64,000 nt of DNA from Arthrobacter bambusae (GTDB taxonomy: Bacteria; Actinomycetota; Actinomycetes; Actinomycetales; Micrococcaceae): positions 307,505 to 371,504 of the forward strand of contig NZ_JAUSSZ010000003.1 in NCBI RefSeq assembly GCF_030812595.1, in the 5' to 3' direction. The notes under the pieces are model-generated. The model was not told the DNA's origin. It did not search any database and saw nothing but the letters and a program-made list of their open reading frames with translations. The position numbers were made by a program, and so were the translations under genes. This document shows, piece by piece, positions 37,153 to 46,439 of this stretch. The first letter of the stretch is position 1, and each line of letters opens with the position of its first letter.

Positions 37153-37416
37153 ATGTCGGGAAATAGCAATGACAGCAGCGGCCAGGGAATGATCGTCAAC
37201 CCCAAGCCCAAGGCAGACAACCAGGACTGGGACGGCGACGACGCCGACCGGGCCGATCGGCTGCGTTTTGAGGAAGAACAGGCCATGATTCGCGAGCAAT
37301 CGGAAGCGCGCGCAGCCGCCAAGGCTTTGGCGGAAAAGAAACTCGCTGAAAACAAACTCGCTGAAGGCGAAGTGACCGAACCCAAAGCAACGGAAGCGGC
37401 GAAGAACACCAAGTAG
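37153..37416 (+). CDS. Small acidic, coiled-coil-prone hypothetical protein
   Basis: This is an 87-residue hydrophilic protein with no membrane segment. The second half is an Ala/Glu/Lys-rich repeat-like helix (LAEKKLAENKLAEGEV), probably a coiled coil. GGAGGGAGCGGG precedes the ATG. No family is recognised. It lies between pheA and the lipid kinase on the opposite strand. Confidence 0.6.
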   Translation: MSGNSNDSSGQGMIVNPKPKADNQDWDGDDADRADRLRFEEEQAMIREQSEARAAAKALAEKKLAENKLAEGEVTEPKATEAAKNTK

Positions 37417-37468
37417 CCCGTCACGCTATTGCCGCGCAATTACGAGGGCCGCAATTACGAGGGCACAG

Positions 37469-38515
37469 TTACTGCACGCGCACGAGAAGAGAACGCGGCT
37501 CCACCTTCACGGTCACTTTTGTGGCCTCGCCCGAGGGATCACCGTCAAGTTGCGTGGCCATCGGTTCGCTGCTGCTAATGACCACTTTGCCTGAACGGTA
37601 GAAATTCATGACCGGCAGGTTCCGGTTGTGCTTGAACAAGATCTTGGCGTACATCGCGATCCAGCCGATGGCGCTACGGGGGCTCATGACCACGACGTCC
37701 AGGACGCCGTCGTCGATCATCGCACCCGGGATGAAGTCGATGCCCCCTGGAATCAGGCCGCAGTTGGCGAACAGGACGCTTCGGATTTTCCGGGATTGCT
37801 CGGGCTCGTCGTCCATGGCAATGGAGACCCTTTTGCGCCGGCCGGGCAGGTGCCGGACGCCCGCCTCGGTGTAAGCAAGCCAGCCGACCGCCTTCTTGAG
37901 GCCGTCGTTGGTATCGCCCACGACCTCCGCATCCAGGCCCATGCCGGCGATCACCAGGAAAGCATGCTCGGATGAGGTGCCCGTCTGCTCGTTGTGGATT
38001 GCCATCCGCGCGGTGTCGATGTATCGCTGGTGGCCGAAGAGTGCAGTGTGGACGTTGCCCCGAAGATCGTTGACATCCAGGTCCACGTTGCGTGCCAGCA
38101 GGTTTCCGGTTCCCAAGGGAATCAAGCCCATTGCAACGTTGGTATGCGCGAGGGCCTCCGCCACGACGCGCACGGTGCCGTCGCCGCCGCCGACGAGTAC
38201 GACGTCGGGCCTGTACGCAAGTGCCGCCTTGGCTTGCGAGTGGCCGGGGTCTTCCGCGGTGGTGTCGAAGAAGCGCGGTTCGTCCCATCCCGCAAGATTG
38301 CAGGCATCCCGGATGATCCTCCGAGCGTCCTCGGCCTTCGCCTTGACCGGGTTAAGGATCACGGCCACCCTTTGCAAGCCGGCTTCGGGCTTGTGTGCGT
38401 CTTCGTGCACGGCGCTGCGGGCATGCCTGGCTCTGAGCCGGCGCACGCCCCACCAACTGGAGACGGCGAAGACCACGCCCCCAGCCAGAATCACGTACAG
38501 GATCCAGTTGCTCAT
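37469..38515 (-). CDS. Diacylglycerol/lipid kinase family protein with N-terminal anchor
   Basis: This 348-residue kinase of the DagK/YegS family has an N-terminal transmembrane helix (about 5-24). The catalytic domain carries the nucleotide loop GGGDGTVR and LIPLGTGNLLARN, then PGGIDFIPGAMIDDGVLDVVV and QLDGDP near the C-terminus. It phosphorylates a membrane lipid, most likely diacylglycerol. A dagK-type gene next to serS and pheA is also seen in related genomes as far as I recall. Confidence 0.92.
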   Translation of the reverse strand: MSNWILYVILAGGVVFAVSSWWGVRRLRARHARSAVHEDAHKPEAGLQRVAVILNPVKAKAEDARRIIRDACNLAGWDEPRFFDTTAEDPGHSQAKAALAYRPDVVLVGGGDGTVRVVAEALAHTNVAMGLIPLGTGNLLARNVDLDVNDLRGNVHTALFGHQRYIDTARMAIHNEQTGTSSEHAFLVIAGMGLDAEVVGDTNDGLKKAVGWLAYTEAGVRHLPGRRKRVSIAMDDEPEQSRKIRSVLFANCGLIPGGIDFIPGAMIDDGVLDVVVMSPRSAIGWIAMYAKILFKHNRNLPVMNFYRSGKVVISSSEPMATQLDGDPSGEATKVTVKVEPRSLLVRVQ

Positions 38516-38626
38516 GGTGATTCAACCCTATCCCGGTGCGGGTACGGCAGTGCACGGTGACAGGGGGCGCCCGCCCCCGTCGGGCGTTGGCCGCGGAGCC
38601 GGGCGCTCATTCGATACTCTTGTCTG

Positions 38627-39907
38627 GTGATCGACGTAAAAGACCTCAGCGAAAACCCGGACAAGTTCCGTGCCAGCCAGCGCGCCCGCGGTGCGGACGA
38701 GTCCGTTGTGGACGCGATCATTTCCGCCGACGCAGACCGCCGCGCGGCTCTGATCCGCTACGAAAACCTCCGCGCGGAGCAGAACGCCTTCGGCAAGAAG
38801 GTGGCACAGGCCAAGGGCGAGGAAAAGCAAGCGCTCCTCGCCGAGGTCAAGGAATTGGCCAACTCGGTCAAGGCTGCCTCTGCCGAAGCCGACGCCGCCC
38901 AGGCCAAGCAGGAAGAGCTCCTCCGCGTCATCCCCAACCTGATCGTGGACGGCGTGCCCGAGGGCGGCGAGGACGATTTCGTCGTGGTCAAGACGGTCGG
39001 CACACCCCGCGAATTCCCTGACTTCGAGCCGAAGGACCACCTGGAAATCGGCGAACTCATTGGCGCGATCGACATGGAACGCGGTGCCAAGGTGTCGGGT
39101 GCGCGCTTCTATTTCCTTCGCGGCGTCGGTGCCCGCCTGGAGATGGCCCTCCTTAGAATGGCCATGGACCAAGCCATCGAGGCCGGCTTCGTGCCGATGA
39201 TCACGCCCACCCTTGTTCGACCGGAAACCATGCAAGGCACGGGCTTCGATGTGAAGCACGACGCCGAGATCTACCGTCTCGCTGAAGACGACCTTTACCT
39301 TGTGGGAACCTCGGAAGTCCCGCTCGCGGGCTACCACGCGGACGAGATCCTGGATCTTTCCGGCGGCCCCATCCGCTACGCCGGACAAAGTTCCTGCTAC
39401 CGTCGCGAAGCAGGTTCGCACGGCAAGGACACCCGCGGCATCATCCGCGTGCACCAGTTCAACAAGGTGGAGATGTTCATCTACACCACGGTTGAAGAGG
39501 CCGCTGCCGAGCATGAGCGCCTCCTGGCCTGGGAAGAGGAAATGCTGGCCAAGGTCGAGCTCCCGTACCGCGTGATCGATACTGCCGCGGGCGATCTGGG
39601 CATGTCCGCGGCCCGGAAGTTCGACTGCGAAGCCTGGGTCCCTACCCAGAACGCGTACCGCGAGCTCACCTCGACCTCCAACTGCACCACCTTCCAGGCC
39701 CGCCGCCTGAACATCCGTGAGCGTGTGGTCAACGAGGAAGGCGTCGCGAAGGGCACCCGTGCTGTCGCCACCCTCAACGGCACGCTGGCCACCACCCGTT
39801 GGATTGTGGCCATCCTGGAGCACCACCAGAACCCGGATGGCTCGGTCAACGTCCCCACGGCACTCCAGAAGTACATGGGAGGGCTCGAGGTCCTGCCCGT
39901 TCTGTAG
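38627..39907 (+). CDS. serS: Seryl-tRNA synthetase
   Basis: This class II synthetase of 426 residues charges tRNA-Ser with serine. The N-terminal 100 residues form the tRNA-binding antiparallel coiled coil. Class II motifs follow: motif 1 around [14 protein letters not shown], motif 2 [22 protein letters not shown] and motif 3 [18 protein letters not shown]. The length is normal. The start is GTG 38627. Confidence 0.97.
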   Translation: MIDVKDLSENPDKFRASQRARGADESVVDAIISADADRRAALIRYENLRAEQNAFGKKVAQAKGEEKQALLAEVKELANSVKAASAEADAAQAKQEELLRVIPNLIVDGVPEGGEDDFVVVKTVGTPREFPDFEPKDHLEIGELIGAIDMERGAKVSGARFYFLRGVGARLEMALLRMAMDQAIEAGFVPMITPTLVRPETMQGTGFDVKHDAEIYRLAEDDLYLVGTSEVPLAGYHADEILDLSGGPIRYAGQSSCYRREAGSHGKDTRGIIRVHQFNKVEMFIYTTVEEAAAEHERLLAWEEEMLAKVELPYRVIDTAAGDLGMSAARKFDCEAWVPTQNAYRELTSTSNCTTFQARRLNIRERVVNEEGVAKGTRAVATLNGTLATTRWIVAILEHHQNPDGSVNVPTALQKYMGGLEVLPVL

Positions 39908-39956
39908 GGACTTGTCCACATAGAGGCAAAGCACCGCTGACGCTGTGGGACGATCC

Positions 39957-40991
39957 ATGGATAGTCATTCCATGGATATCCCACCGCAACTCATTGTCTC
40001 CGCCGAACGGCTGGCTCTCACCGGCTCTACGGCTGGGATTCACCGGCCCTTCAAGGCGGGCCGTCTCGTCCGGCTAAGGCGCGGGTACTACGTGAAAACC
40101 TCAAGCTGGGTGGAAGCGACCCCTGCCCAGAGGTTCGAGTGGTCCGCGGCGGCGGTGGGTCTGGCGCTGGAGCAGCCCGTCTTTTGCGGTGAGTCGGCGG
40201 CTGTGGTGCTCGGCGTCCCCACTCTTCGCCCTCCGGAGTTCGTCGATCTAGCCACACCTTCGGAGCGAAGCACCGGGCGGCGGCCAGCAACGTTTGTGGT
40301 TCACGGAAACAGCGTGCTTGCCGAGAAGGCCCGGAATGCAGGCAACCATCCCCTGCGCTACGTCCTGCGGCGCGACGCGCAGGCCGTGGTTTCCGGCCAG
40401 TTTTCCTGCACGAGTCCGGTGCAGACGGCCATGGATGTCATGTGCGCTTCGTCCTTCAGCAGCGCGCTGGTTATCGCCGACGGAATCGCACGAATGCTTT
40501 GGAAACAGGGGTTGCTCGGGCAGGATGCCTGCTTGGCCGAACACCCTGCGATCGCCTCGGCTTTGGACGGGATATCCGCTGTTGCCACCAGGCACCGTGC
40601 AGCCCGCATCGCGGGCTTGGCGCACACGAAGGCCGAATCGGCAGGGGAGTCGTTCAGCAGGGCTGTCATCGAGCTGCTGGGCTTTGAGCAGCCGCTCCAG
40701 CAGCACACGATTGTCGACTCCGGCCGGTTCGTTGCCCGGACCGATTTCTGGTGGCCGGAGCAATCGATCGCGGGCGAATTCGATGGCAAACAAAAAGACG
40801 CGGACGAAAATATGCGCGGGGCGTGGAGCGCGGAGGAGGCCGTCTATCGGGAGAAGCTGCGTGAGGACAACATCCGGGGACTGGGGTTTACCGTAGTCAG
40901 GTGGAATTGGGCGGATCTGGAGCAGCCAGGCCGCCTTCGGATGAAGCTCCTGCGTGCCGGACTGCGGCCTCGGAGCCAATCCCGGCCCTAG
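39957..40991 (+). CDS. AbiEi-antitoxin-like hypothetical protein with nuclease-like C-terminus
   Basis: This is a 344-residue protein of the actinobacterial type often annotated as AbiEi-like. The N-terminal part looks like a winged-helix/AbiEi unit (LVRLRRGYYVK). The C-terminal part has a PD-(D/E)XK-like pattern: ARTDFWWPEQSIAGEFDGKQK, with acidic residues and Lys, then VYREKLREDNIRGLGFTVVRWNW. No toxin gene neighbours it. Whether it is a solitary antitoxin, a very short patch repair-like nuclease or neither is open. Start alternatives are GTG 39945 and ATG 39969. Confidence 0.7.
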   Translation: MDSHSMDIPPQLIVSAERLALTGSTAGIHRPFKAGRLVRLRRGYYVKTSSWVEATPAQRFEWSAAAVGLALEQPVFCGESAAVVLGVPTLRPPEFVDLATPSERSTGRRPATFVVHGNSVLAEKARNAGNHPLRYVLRRDAQAVVSGQFSCTSPVQTAMDVMCASSFSSALVIADGIARMLWKQGLLGQDACLAEHPAIASALDGISAVATRHRAARIAGLAHTKAESAGESFSRAVIELLGFEQPLQQHTIVDSGRFVARTDFWWPEQSIAGEFDGKQKDADENMRGAWSAEEAVYREKLREDNIRGLGFTVVRWNWADLEQPGRLRMKLLRAGLRPRSQSRP

Positions 40992-41072
40992 TTTTGGATA
41001 TTCACCGCCTGTTCATCGCCTACTGTGGCCTGTGTCCTAGCTGGTGTCGATGGGTTCTGCTTCACTAGTGCC

Positions 41073-41918
41073 ATGACTATTTTGACTGACACCTCAGTCG
41101 CTGGCATCGATGACCAGCGGAATTCGAATCACAAACTCATGGTCGCGTTGGACGTCGACGGAACCCTCGTGGACCACGATGGCCACATGTCGCCGGGCGT
41201 CCGCGACGCCGCAAGGGCAGTCATCGCCCACGGACACGATGTCCTGATCGCAACCGGGCGCTCGTTGAACGCCACCTTGCCCGTCATTGAGCAGATCGGG
41301 CTGGAGCGCGGGTATGCCGTGTGCTGCAATGGCGGCGTCACGTTGCGGCTCGACCCCGGGTTGGACGCAGGCTACGAGATCATTCACAAGGCAACTTTCG
41401 ATCCCGCCCCGGCGCTGATGGCCCTTCGCGAGCAGCTTCCGTCCGCCAAGTACGCGCTCGAGGACGAGGACGGGAATTTCCTCTCCACCGAGCGGTTCCA
41501 GGACGCCAGCTTCGGCGTTGAGGCAATCGGCGTCGATTTCCAGACAATGCTGGATGCCACTGCGGTGCGCGTGGTGGTGTTCAGCAGCGAAAATACGGCC
41601 GACGAATTTTCCACCGCCATCCGCAAGGTCGGACTCTCCGGGGTCACCTACTCCGTGGGCTGGACGGCCTGGCTGGATATTGCCGCTGCAGGGGTCACCA
41701 AGGCCAGCGCCTTGGAGCAGCTGCGACGGCGGCTCGGCACGCACCCCCGCCACACTGTGGCAGTGGGGGACGGCCGCAACGACATCGAGATGCTCAGCTG
41801 GGCCGGGCGCGGCGTCGCCATGGGCCAGGCGCCTGAGGAAGTCATCGCCGTGGCGGATGAGGTCACCGCTTCGGTGTACGACGACGGCGCGGCCGTCATC
41901 CTGCGTCGCCTGCTGTAA
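41073..41918 (+). CDS. Cof-type HAD-superfamily phosphatase (second copy)
   Basis: This 281-residue phosphatase has motif I DVDGTLVDHDG, motif II in IATGRSLN, the conserved Lys in VTKASAL and motif IV GDGRNDIEML. It belongs to the same family as the gene at 18407 but is clearly diverged. The substrate is unknown. ATG 41073 is preferred over an upstream in-frame extension that lacks family similarity. Confidence 0.9.
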   Translation: MTILTDTSVAGIDDQRNSNHKLMVALDVDGTLVDHDGHMSPGVRDAARAVIAHGHDVLIATGRSLNATLPVIEQIGLERGYAVCCNGGVTLRLDPGLDAGYEIIHKATFDPAPALMALREQLPSAKYALEDEDGNFLSTERFQDASFGVEAIGVDFQTMLDATAVRVVVFSSENTADEFSTAIRKVGLSGVTYSVGWTAWLDIAAAGVTKASALEQLRRRLGTHPRHTVAVGDGRNDIEMLSWAGRGVAMGQAPEEVIAVADEVTASVYDDGAAVILRRLL

Positions 41919-41995
41919 TCGCCTGCTGAAACAGCCCCCGCGCGGTGGCTAGGACCTCCGCACAGCAGGGCCGGCCGGCTGATGCTCACCACAGC

Positions 41996-43078
41996 TCAGG
42001 CGGCATCCGAGACCACGGTGATGATACGCCGCAGGCTCATGGCGACCGACGCGGTGGCGGTTACAGGCGCGTGGCCGGCGGCGGCTTCCGTGATGGTGTC
42101 GCTCAGCGCTGCCACGCTGTCATGAGCTTCGTCCAGGGCGCTCTTGAAGTCATCGGAGTCCGCATGCCGCCATTGGCTGATCGTTCGCGCAACGTCTTCG
42201 AGGGCCTCAGCCAAATTAGGCGGTACACCCTCCGGGATGACCGTTCCCGCGTTCTCTTCCCAGATCACGCTCGCCAGGATGTCCGTGATGTCCTGCACGT
42301 GGAAGGTCAGCCGTTCCACCACCTGCAAACCGGCCAGGTCGCCGGTCAGCCGCCTGGCCCGACGGCGGGACCGCGGATTCGCTTTGGCGCTCAACTTCGC
42401 GGCATGGACCGCTGCCCGGACCGCGGCGGCGGTGCGGGAGAGCTCGCCGCTACGGCTCGCCCATTCCTCGTGGTTCGGCGGCCAGGATTCCGTCATGGCG
42501 CTGGCCATGTCCCGGAGCTGCTTGGACAGCGCCTGTTGGTGCCCATCGATGGCAGGATCGATGCCTTCAAGATGCAGGGGAGGGAAGATCAGCCAGTTCA
42601 CTGCGAAACCGACGGTGACTCCCATGCCCATTTGCAGGACATACGCGAAAGAAAAGCCCTGCGCATTCGAATAACCCAGCACCAGCACGAACAACGCCGC
42701 CATGGGAACCCATTCGGAGGCGCTGCCGAGTCTTGGCAGGCCGCCGATGACGACCCCCAGGCCGACGACGACGGCGACCGCCAGCACGTTCGGGGTGGCG
42801 ACTGTGGTCACGGCGAAGGCCATGGCAATGCCCAATCCGAGACCCAGCAGGCTTTGCAGCCCGTGCTTGGCGGAATCCGCCACGGTGGGGTGCATGCTGA
42901 CCAGGACGCCCAAGGGCGCGTAGTAGGGGTACGCGGCGGCAGTCCCCGGCATGAACGGTGCGAGATACCAAGCCAGGCCGGCCGCGACCGCGGTCTTGGC
43001 AGCAAACAGGAGTCGGTGGCCTGTGACCGCCTGCCTGAGGGCGGGAAGAAGCCGGCTGGCCCTGGGCTTGGAGATCAT
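41996..43078 (-). CDS. FUSC/aromatic-acid-exporter-type membrane protein
   Basis: This 360-residue protein has about six N-terminal hydrophobic segments within the first 170 residues (AVAAGLAWYLAPF, YPYYAPLGVLVSM, SLLGLGLGIAMAF and others), followed by a soluble helical domain of about 190 residues. The layout matches half-size FUSC/ArAE proteins related to AaeB efflux components. The transported compound is unknown. Confidence 0.82.
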   Translation of the reverse strand: MISKPRASRLLPALRQAVTGHRLLFAAKTAVAAGLAWYLAPFMPGTAAAYPYYAPLGVLVSMHPTVADSAKHGLQSLLGLGLGIAMAFAVTTVATPNVLAVAVVVGLGVVIGGLPRLGSASEWVPMAALFVLVLGYSNAQGFSFAYVLQMGMGVTVGFAVNWLIFPPLHLEGIDPAIDGHQQALSKQLRDMASAMTESWPPNHEEWASRSGELSRTAAAVRAAVHAAKLSAKANPRSRRRARRLTGDLAGLQVVERLTFHVQDITDILASVIWEENAGTVIPEGVPPNLAEALEDVARTISQWRHADSDDFKSALDEAHDSVAALSDTITEAAAGHAPVTATASVAMSLRRIITVVSDAA

Positions 43079-43145
43079 GGACTCAAAATAGGCCGGGAGG
43101 ACTGGATGTGTCGAGGACGATATGCCTGGACGCGTTCCGGGGTAA

Positions 43146-43745
43146 TCAGTAGACCTCGAGGATCAATTGCAGCAAGCGGGCGGCGGCCGGCCTGGCGGCG
43201 TGCTCCTCTACCCATTGCGCCCGGGCGAGAGCCTTGCTCACTGCTTGGGTGCTGATCCCCAGCTCCTGGGCCACGGCCTTCTGTTGTCCACGGACACCAG
43301 GCGTCAGCAGGTCAAGGACGCGCCACTCGGCTACGCTCCGTTGCTGGACGATGTGCCCGAGGAGCCGTAGCACAGCCTCCGATTCGGCAGCGAGGGCAGC
43401 GATCGGCCCTTCGACGGCCACAGGGACCCGTTCCTTGCCATTGCGCAAGCGGTCCACGGCCCGGCGTGCATAGACCAGCCCGTGTCCGGAGGCGTCTTTG
43501 ATTTGGTTGGGCAGCGGTTCATTGACCGGTCCGACGCCGATTCCTACGTACCACTGTCCGCTCCGCAAGGCGATGAGCGCTGAATCGACGGCCAAGTGCG
43601 GGAACTCCACGATGCCTTGGACCTCGTCCTCCACCGAGCGGTCAAAGTCCAAGCACGCAGGGATATGGCGCAGGTCTTTGAGCAGCTGCGGTACGAGGTC
43701 ACCTTTGCCGCGGCTGTCGCGTTGGTTGATGGTCAGCGTGAACAT
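43146..43745 (-). CDS. SatD-like protein with C-terminal helix-turn-helix
   Basis: This is a 199-residue protein. The N-terminal half resembles the SatD family (a start with DSRGKGDLVPQLL, then FDRSVEDEVQGIVEF and WYVGIGVGPV). The C-terminal third carries a helix-turn-helix (GQQKAVAQELGISTQAVSKAL). In Streptococcus mutans satD lies in an acid-tolerance locus, but its biochemistry is unclear. The combination with a DNA-binding motif suggests a regulator. It is co-directional with the FUSC gene, 67 bases upstream of it. Confidence 0.65.
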   Translation of the reverse strand: MFTLTINQRDSRGKGDLVPQLLKDLRHIPACLDFDRSVEDEVQGIVEFPHLAVDSALIALRSGQWYVGIGVGPVNEPLPNQIKDASGHGLVYARRAVDRLRNGKERVPVAVEGPIAALAAESEAVLRLLGHIVQQRSVAEWRVLDLLTPGVRGQQKAVAQELGISTQAVSKALARAQWVEEHAARPAAARLLQLILEVY

Positions 43746-43870
43746 GGTGGATCAAACACTACCGGCAGGTAGCTGACTTTCAAGCGGTTAATCCGGAGCC
43801 AACTGCTCGTTACGAACGCGGATGCCCGGCGTGTGATGCGGTGGGTTCCAAGCAGCGGACCCGGCCATTG

Positions 43871-43919
43871 ACGACGGCGGCGGGTGCGGTTCGCACGGAA
43901 CCGCACCCGCCGCCGTCGT
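43871..43919. terminator. Very strong hairpin (22-base-pair perfect stem)
   Basis: Arms at 43871-43892 and 43898-43919 are perfectly complementary with a GCACG loop. It lies between the divergent SatD-like gene and the ppa 3' end, so it most likely ends ppa-strand readthrough. There is no T-tract. Confidence 0.7.
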
Positions 43920-43920
43920 G

Positions 43921-44036
43921 TGGGCCCACGCCGCCCGGGTTCCCTGGCCGAGGGGAGCGTGGCTAGGGTGGCGGTGGTTGGGCCCACGCCGCCCGGGTTC
44001 CCTGGCCGAGGGGAGCGTGGCTAGGGTGGCGGTGGG
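43921..44036. repeat. Two tandem direct repeats of 58 bases
   Basis: The units at 43921-43978 and 43979-44036 match over at least 57 bases and begin TGGGCCCACGCCGCCCGGG. They abut the ppa stop at 44039 and the hairpin at 43919. A recent duplication is implied. There is no coding potential. Confidence 0.9.
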
Positions 44037-44038
44037 GA

Positions 44039-44527
44039 TTAGTGGGAGGCCGGAACGTAACGCTTGATGGAAGCTTCCAGCTCGGCTTCGGCGGCTGCGC
44101 GGTCGGCCCAGCCTTCAGCCTTGACCCACTTGCCCGGCTCAAGGTCCTTGTAACGGGTGAAGAAGTGCTCGATTTCCTTGATCAGGAATTCGCTGACGTC
44201 CGAGATTTCCTGGATGTGGTCGAAGCGCGGGTCGGCCGGAACGCACAGGACCTTGGCGTCTCCGCCGCCGTCGTCGGTCATGTTGAAAACGCCGATGGGG
44301 CGCGCCTCGACGATGACGCCGGGGTACAGGTCGAAGTCCTGCAGGAGCACCAGTGCGTCCAGCGGGTCGCCGTCCTCGCCCAGGGTGTTCTCGAAGAACC
44401 CGTAGTGCGTGGGGTACTGCATGGAAGTGAACAGGACGCGGTCCAGGCGGACGCGGCCGGTCTCGTGGTCAACTTCGTACTTGACGCGCGACCCCTTGGG
44501 GATCTCGATCGTGACGTCGTGCTTCAT
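44039..44527 (-). CDS. ppa: Inorganic pyrophosphatase (family I)
   Basis: This 162-residue soluble enzyme hydrolyses pyrophosphate and pulls biosynthetic reactions forward. The family I signature [11 protein letters not shown] with its metal-binding aspartates is present, together with [15 protein letters not shown] and the YPTHYGF segment. ATG 44527 has AAGGAG in front. A 37-codon upstream extension is not supported. It is divergent from dacB. Confidence 0.97.
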   Translation of the reverse strand: MKHDVTIEIPKGSRVKYEVDHETGRVRLDRVLFTSMQYPTHYGFFENTLGEDGDPLDALVLLQDFDLYPGVIVEARPIGVFNMTDDGGGDAKVLCVPADPRFDHIQEISDVSEFLIKEIEHFFTRYKDLEPGKWVKAEGWADRAAAEAELEASIKRYVPASH

Positions 44528-44663
44528 GGAATGCTCCTTGACGGTATTGGCATGGGCGCGGCAACAGAGCAGCCGACGCCGCCGACTACTATTGAGGATA
44601 TAGCGAGAGGCCCAAGTTTCTTGAAACGGTGGGGACATTCAAGACTTTGAGGACTAAGGCTGC

Positions 44664-46232
44664 ATGAAGGGCGTTGACGAGGCGGGAGCTCAGCAGGCTC
44701 CGGAAAAGCAGGCTTCGGAACAGCAGGAGACTCCCGCTCTCAGGCCAAGGAGGCCCAGGCGCGGGAAACGCGGGAAAACTGTGTCGAAGGGCATCGTCCG
44801 TTTTCTGCCACTTCTCTTGTTGACCTTGGTCATCGCGGCCTTGGCCGTGCCGATGGGCTTCGGAGTCGCACCTGGGTTCTTCGGTCCCGCCGTTCCGGGG
44901 GTGGCCGGCACGCCTTCACCCAAGGTGCCGGCCTGGCAACAGGTCCCCAAGCAGCTGAGCCGCACCCAGATTGTTGCGCCTTTGGATGCTTCCGCGCCGG
45001 TCCCGCTGCCGGCCGACGTCACAAACCAGCTCAATGCCCTTCTGATGCCCGACGGCGGTGGAGACTTCACCGGCGTCGTTGAGGACGCGTTGACCGGGCT
45101 TCCGCTTTACGATCGCGACGGCGCCAAGAACCGGGTGCCGGCGTCCAACATGAAGCTGCTTACGGCGATCTCGGCGCTGCGGGCGATCGGCCCGGAGACA
45201 CGCTTCAGCACGAGGGTCCTGGCGGGGCCTTCGGCCTCGACCATCATCCTGAGCGCCGGAGGTGACGTCCTGCTTGGCGACGGCCCGTCCCAGCCAAACG
45301 GCGTGCTTGGCCATGCCGGTTTGGAGACGCTCGCAAGCGATGCGGCAAAAGCACTCCAGGACCGCGGCGTGAAGGGCCCGGTCACGGTGCAATTGGACGA
45401 TGGACTATTTACCGGTCCCGCCTTGAATCCGGCGTGGAGCCTCGACGATGTCGCTGCCGGCGAGACTGCGCCGATCTTTCCGATCGCCCTGAACTCGGCC
45501 CGCACCAGCCCGGGGGCAACCACCGGTCCGCGTCCGCAAGACGCCGCCCTCAGCGCCGCCGAGGCATTCGCGGGGAAGCTCCAGGCCGCGGGTGCCACTG
45601 CGGGATTCACGGTGGTCCCCGGCGTGGAACGCGCCACCGCTCCGGCCGGAAAGCAGGACGTCCTCGCGAGCGTTGTGTCTGCGACCGTCCGCGAGCAAGT
45701 GGATTTGATGCTCGAAACCTCGGATAACTACCTCGCGGAGGTCTTCGGCCGGATGGCCGCCCTGTCCCTGGGAAAGCCCGGATCCAATGATGGCGCGACG
45801 GCGGCTGTAAGCGCCCAAGTGGCGGAACTGGGGATCGCCACGGACTCCCTGCACTTGGCAGACGTGTCCGGCCTTGCCTTGGGAAACCAGGTGTCGGCGC
45901 GGGAGTTCGCGGATGTAGTGCGTGCCATCACGTCGGGGCCGGACACTCGTCTCCGTGCCGCACTCGCCGGCTTCCCCGTGGCCGGACTGACCGGCACGCT
46001 CGGCGACCGCTATGTAGACGCCAGCACCTCCGAAGGTGCGGGACTGGTGCGGGCCAAGACCGGCACCTTGAATTCGGTGATCGCTTTGAGCGGTTACGTG
46101 GTGGATGCGAACGGGCGCCTTCTGGTCTTTTCCTTCATCGGCAACGGGCTCACGCCGGGCGCAGCGGGAAACAAAGTGGCGTTGGACAGGGCCGCCACCG
46201 CACTCGCATCATGTGGTTGCTCGGGTCGTTGA
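44664..46232 (+). CDS. dacB: D-alanyl-D-alanine carboxypeptidase/endopeptidase (PBP4, S13)
   Basis: This 522-residue class C penicillin-binding protein trims peptidoglycan peptides. A cytoplasmic basic tail of about 40 residues precedes one helix (about 46-66), so it is either exported or membrane-anchored. The motifs are SNMK (161-164), SDN (about 352) and KTG (in VRAKTGTLNS). The long insert between the first two motifs is typical of PBP4. It is followed by the metalloprotease, tilS and hpt on the same strand. Confidence 0.93.
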   Translation: MKGVDEAGAQQAPEKQASEQQETPALRPRRPRRGKRGKTVSKGIVRFLPLLLLTLVIAALAVPMGFGVAPGFFGPAVPGVAGTPSPKVPAWQQVPKQLSRTQIVAPLDASAPVPLPADVTNQLNALLMPDGGGDFTGVVEDALTGLPLYDRDGAKNRVPASNMKLLTAISALRAIGPETRFSTRVLAGPSASTIILSAGGDVLLGDGPSQPNGVLGHAGLETLASDAAKALQDRGVKGPVTVQLDDGLFTGPALNPAWSLDDVAAGETAPIFPIALNSARTSPGATTGPRPQDAALSAAEAFAGKLQAAGATAGFTVVPGVERATAPAGKQDVLASVVSATVREQVDLMLETSDNYLAEVFGRMAALSLGKPGSNDGATAAVSAQVAELGIATDSLHLADVSGLALGNQVSAREFADVVRAITSGPDTRLRAALAGFPVAGLTGTLGDRYVDASTSEGAGLVRAKTGTLNSVIALSGYVVDANGRLLVFSFIGNGLTPGAAGNKVALDRAATALASCGCSGR

Positions 46233-46305
46233 CGTTCGCCGGTACCCGCCAAGGAACCAGGTGTGCATGCACGCACCCTCTGAGGACCCAAGCGCCCGTT
46301 GCACT

Positions 46306-46350
46306 GGGTGCGCCGGTCCTTATCGGGTGCGCCGGTCCTAAACGGGTGCG
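46306..46350. repeat. 19-base tandem repeat, 2.4 copies
   Basis: GGGTGCGCCGGTCCT recurs at 46306 and 46325, with a partial GGGTGCG at 46344 (period 19). It sits in the dacB-metalloprotease gap. No function is evident. Confidence 0.6.
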
Positions 46351-46373
46351 TGCCCCAGGTCTTTGAGCTTCGA

Positions 46374-46423
46374 GAATCTGCACCCTGACGTTCGCCGCTG
46401 AGCGAACTTAAGGGTGCAGATTC
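46374..46423. terminator. Long two-step hairpin before the DUF2342 gene
   Basis: GAATCTGCACCCT (46374-46386) pairs with AGGGTGCAGATTC (46411-46423), with an inner GTTCGC/GCGAAC stem (46390-46395 with 46402-46407). It ends 17 bases before the next ATG, so it could end dacB transcription or occlude the metalloprotease ribosome site. No T-tract is present. Confidence 0.55.
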
Positions 46424-46439
46424 AGCCGGTTGTGTTCTG

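Noticed and set aside
38528..39958. A 476-codon minus-strand frame across serS
   Set aside because: It is antisense to a complete seryl-tRNA synthetase and has no motif of its own.
41945..43255. A 436-codon plus-strand open frame over the FUSC gene
   Set aside because: Its composition is charged low-complexity, and the minus-strand FUSC gene has convincing membrane helices.
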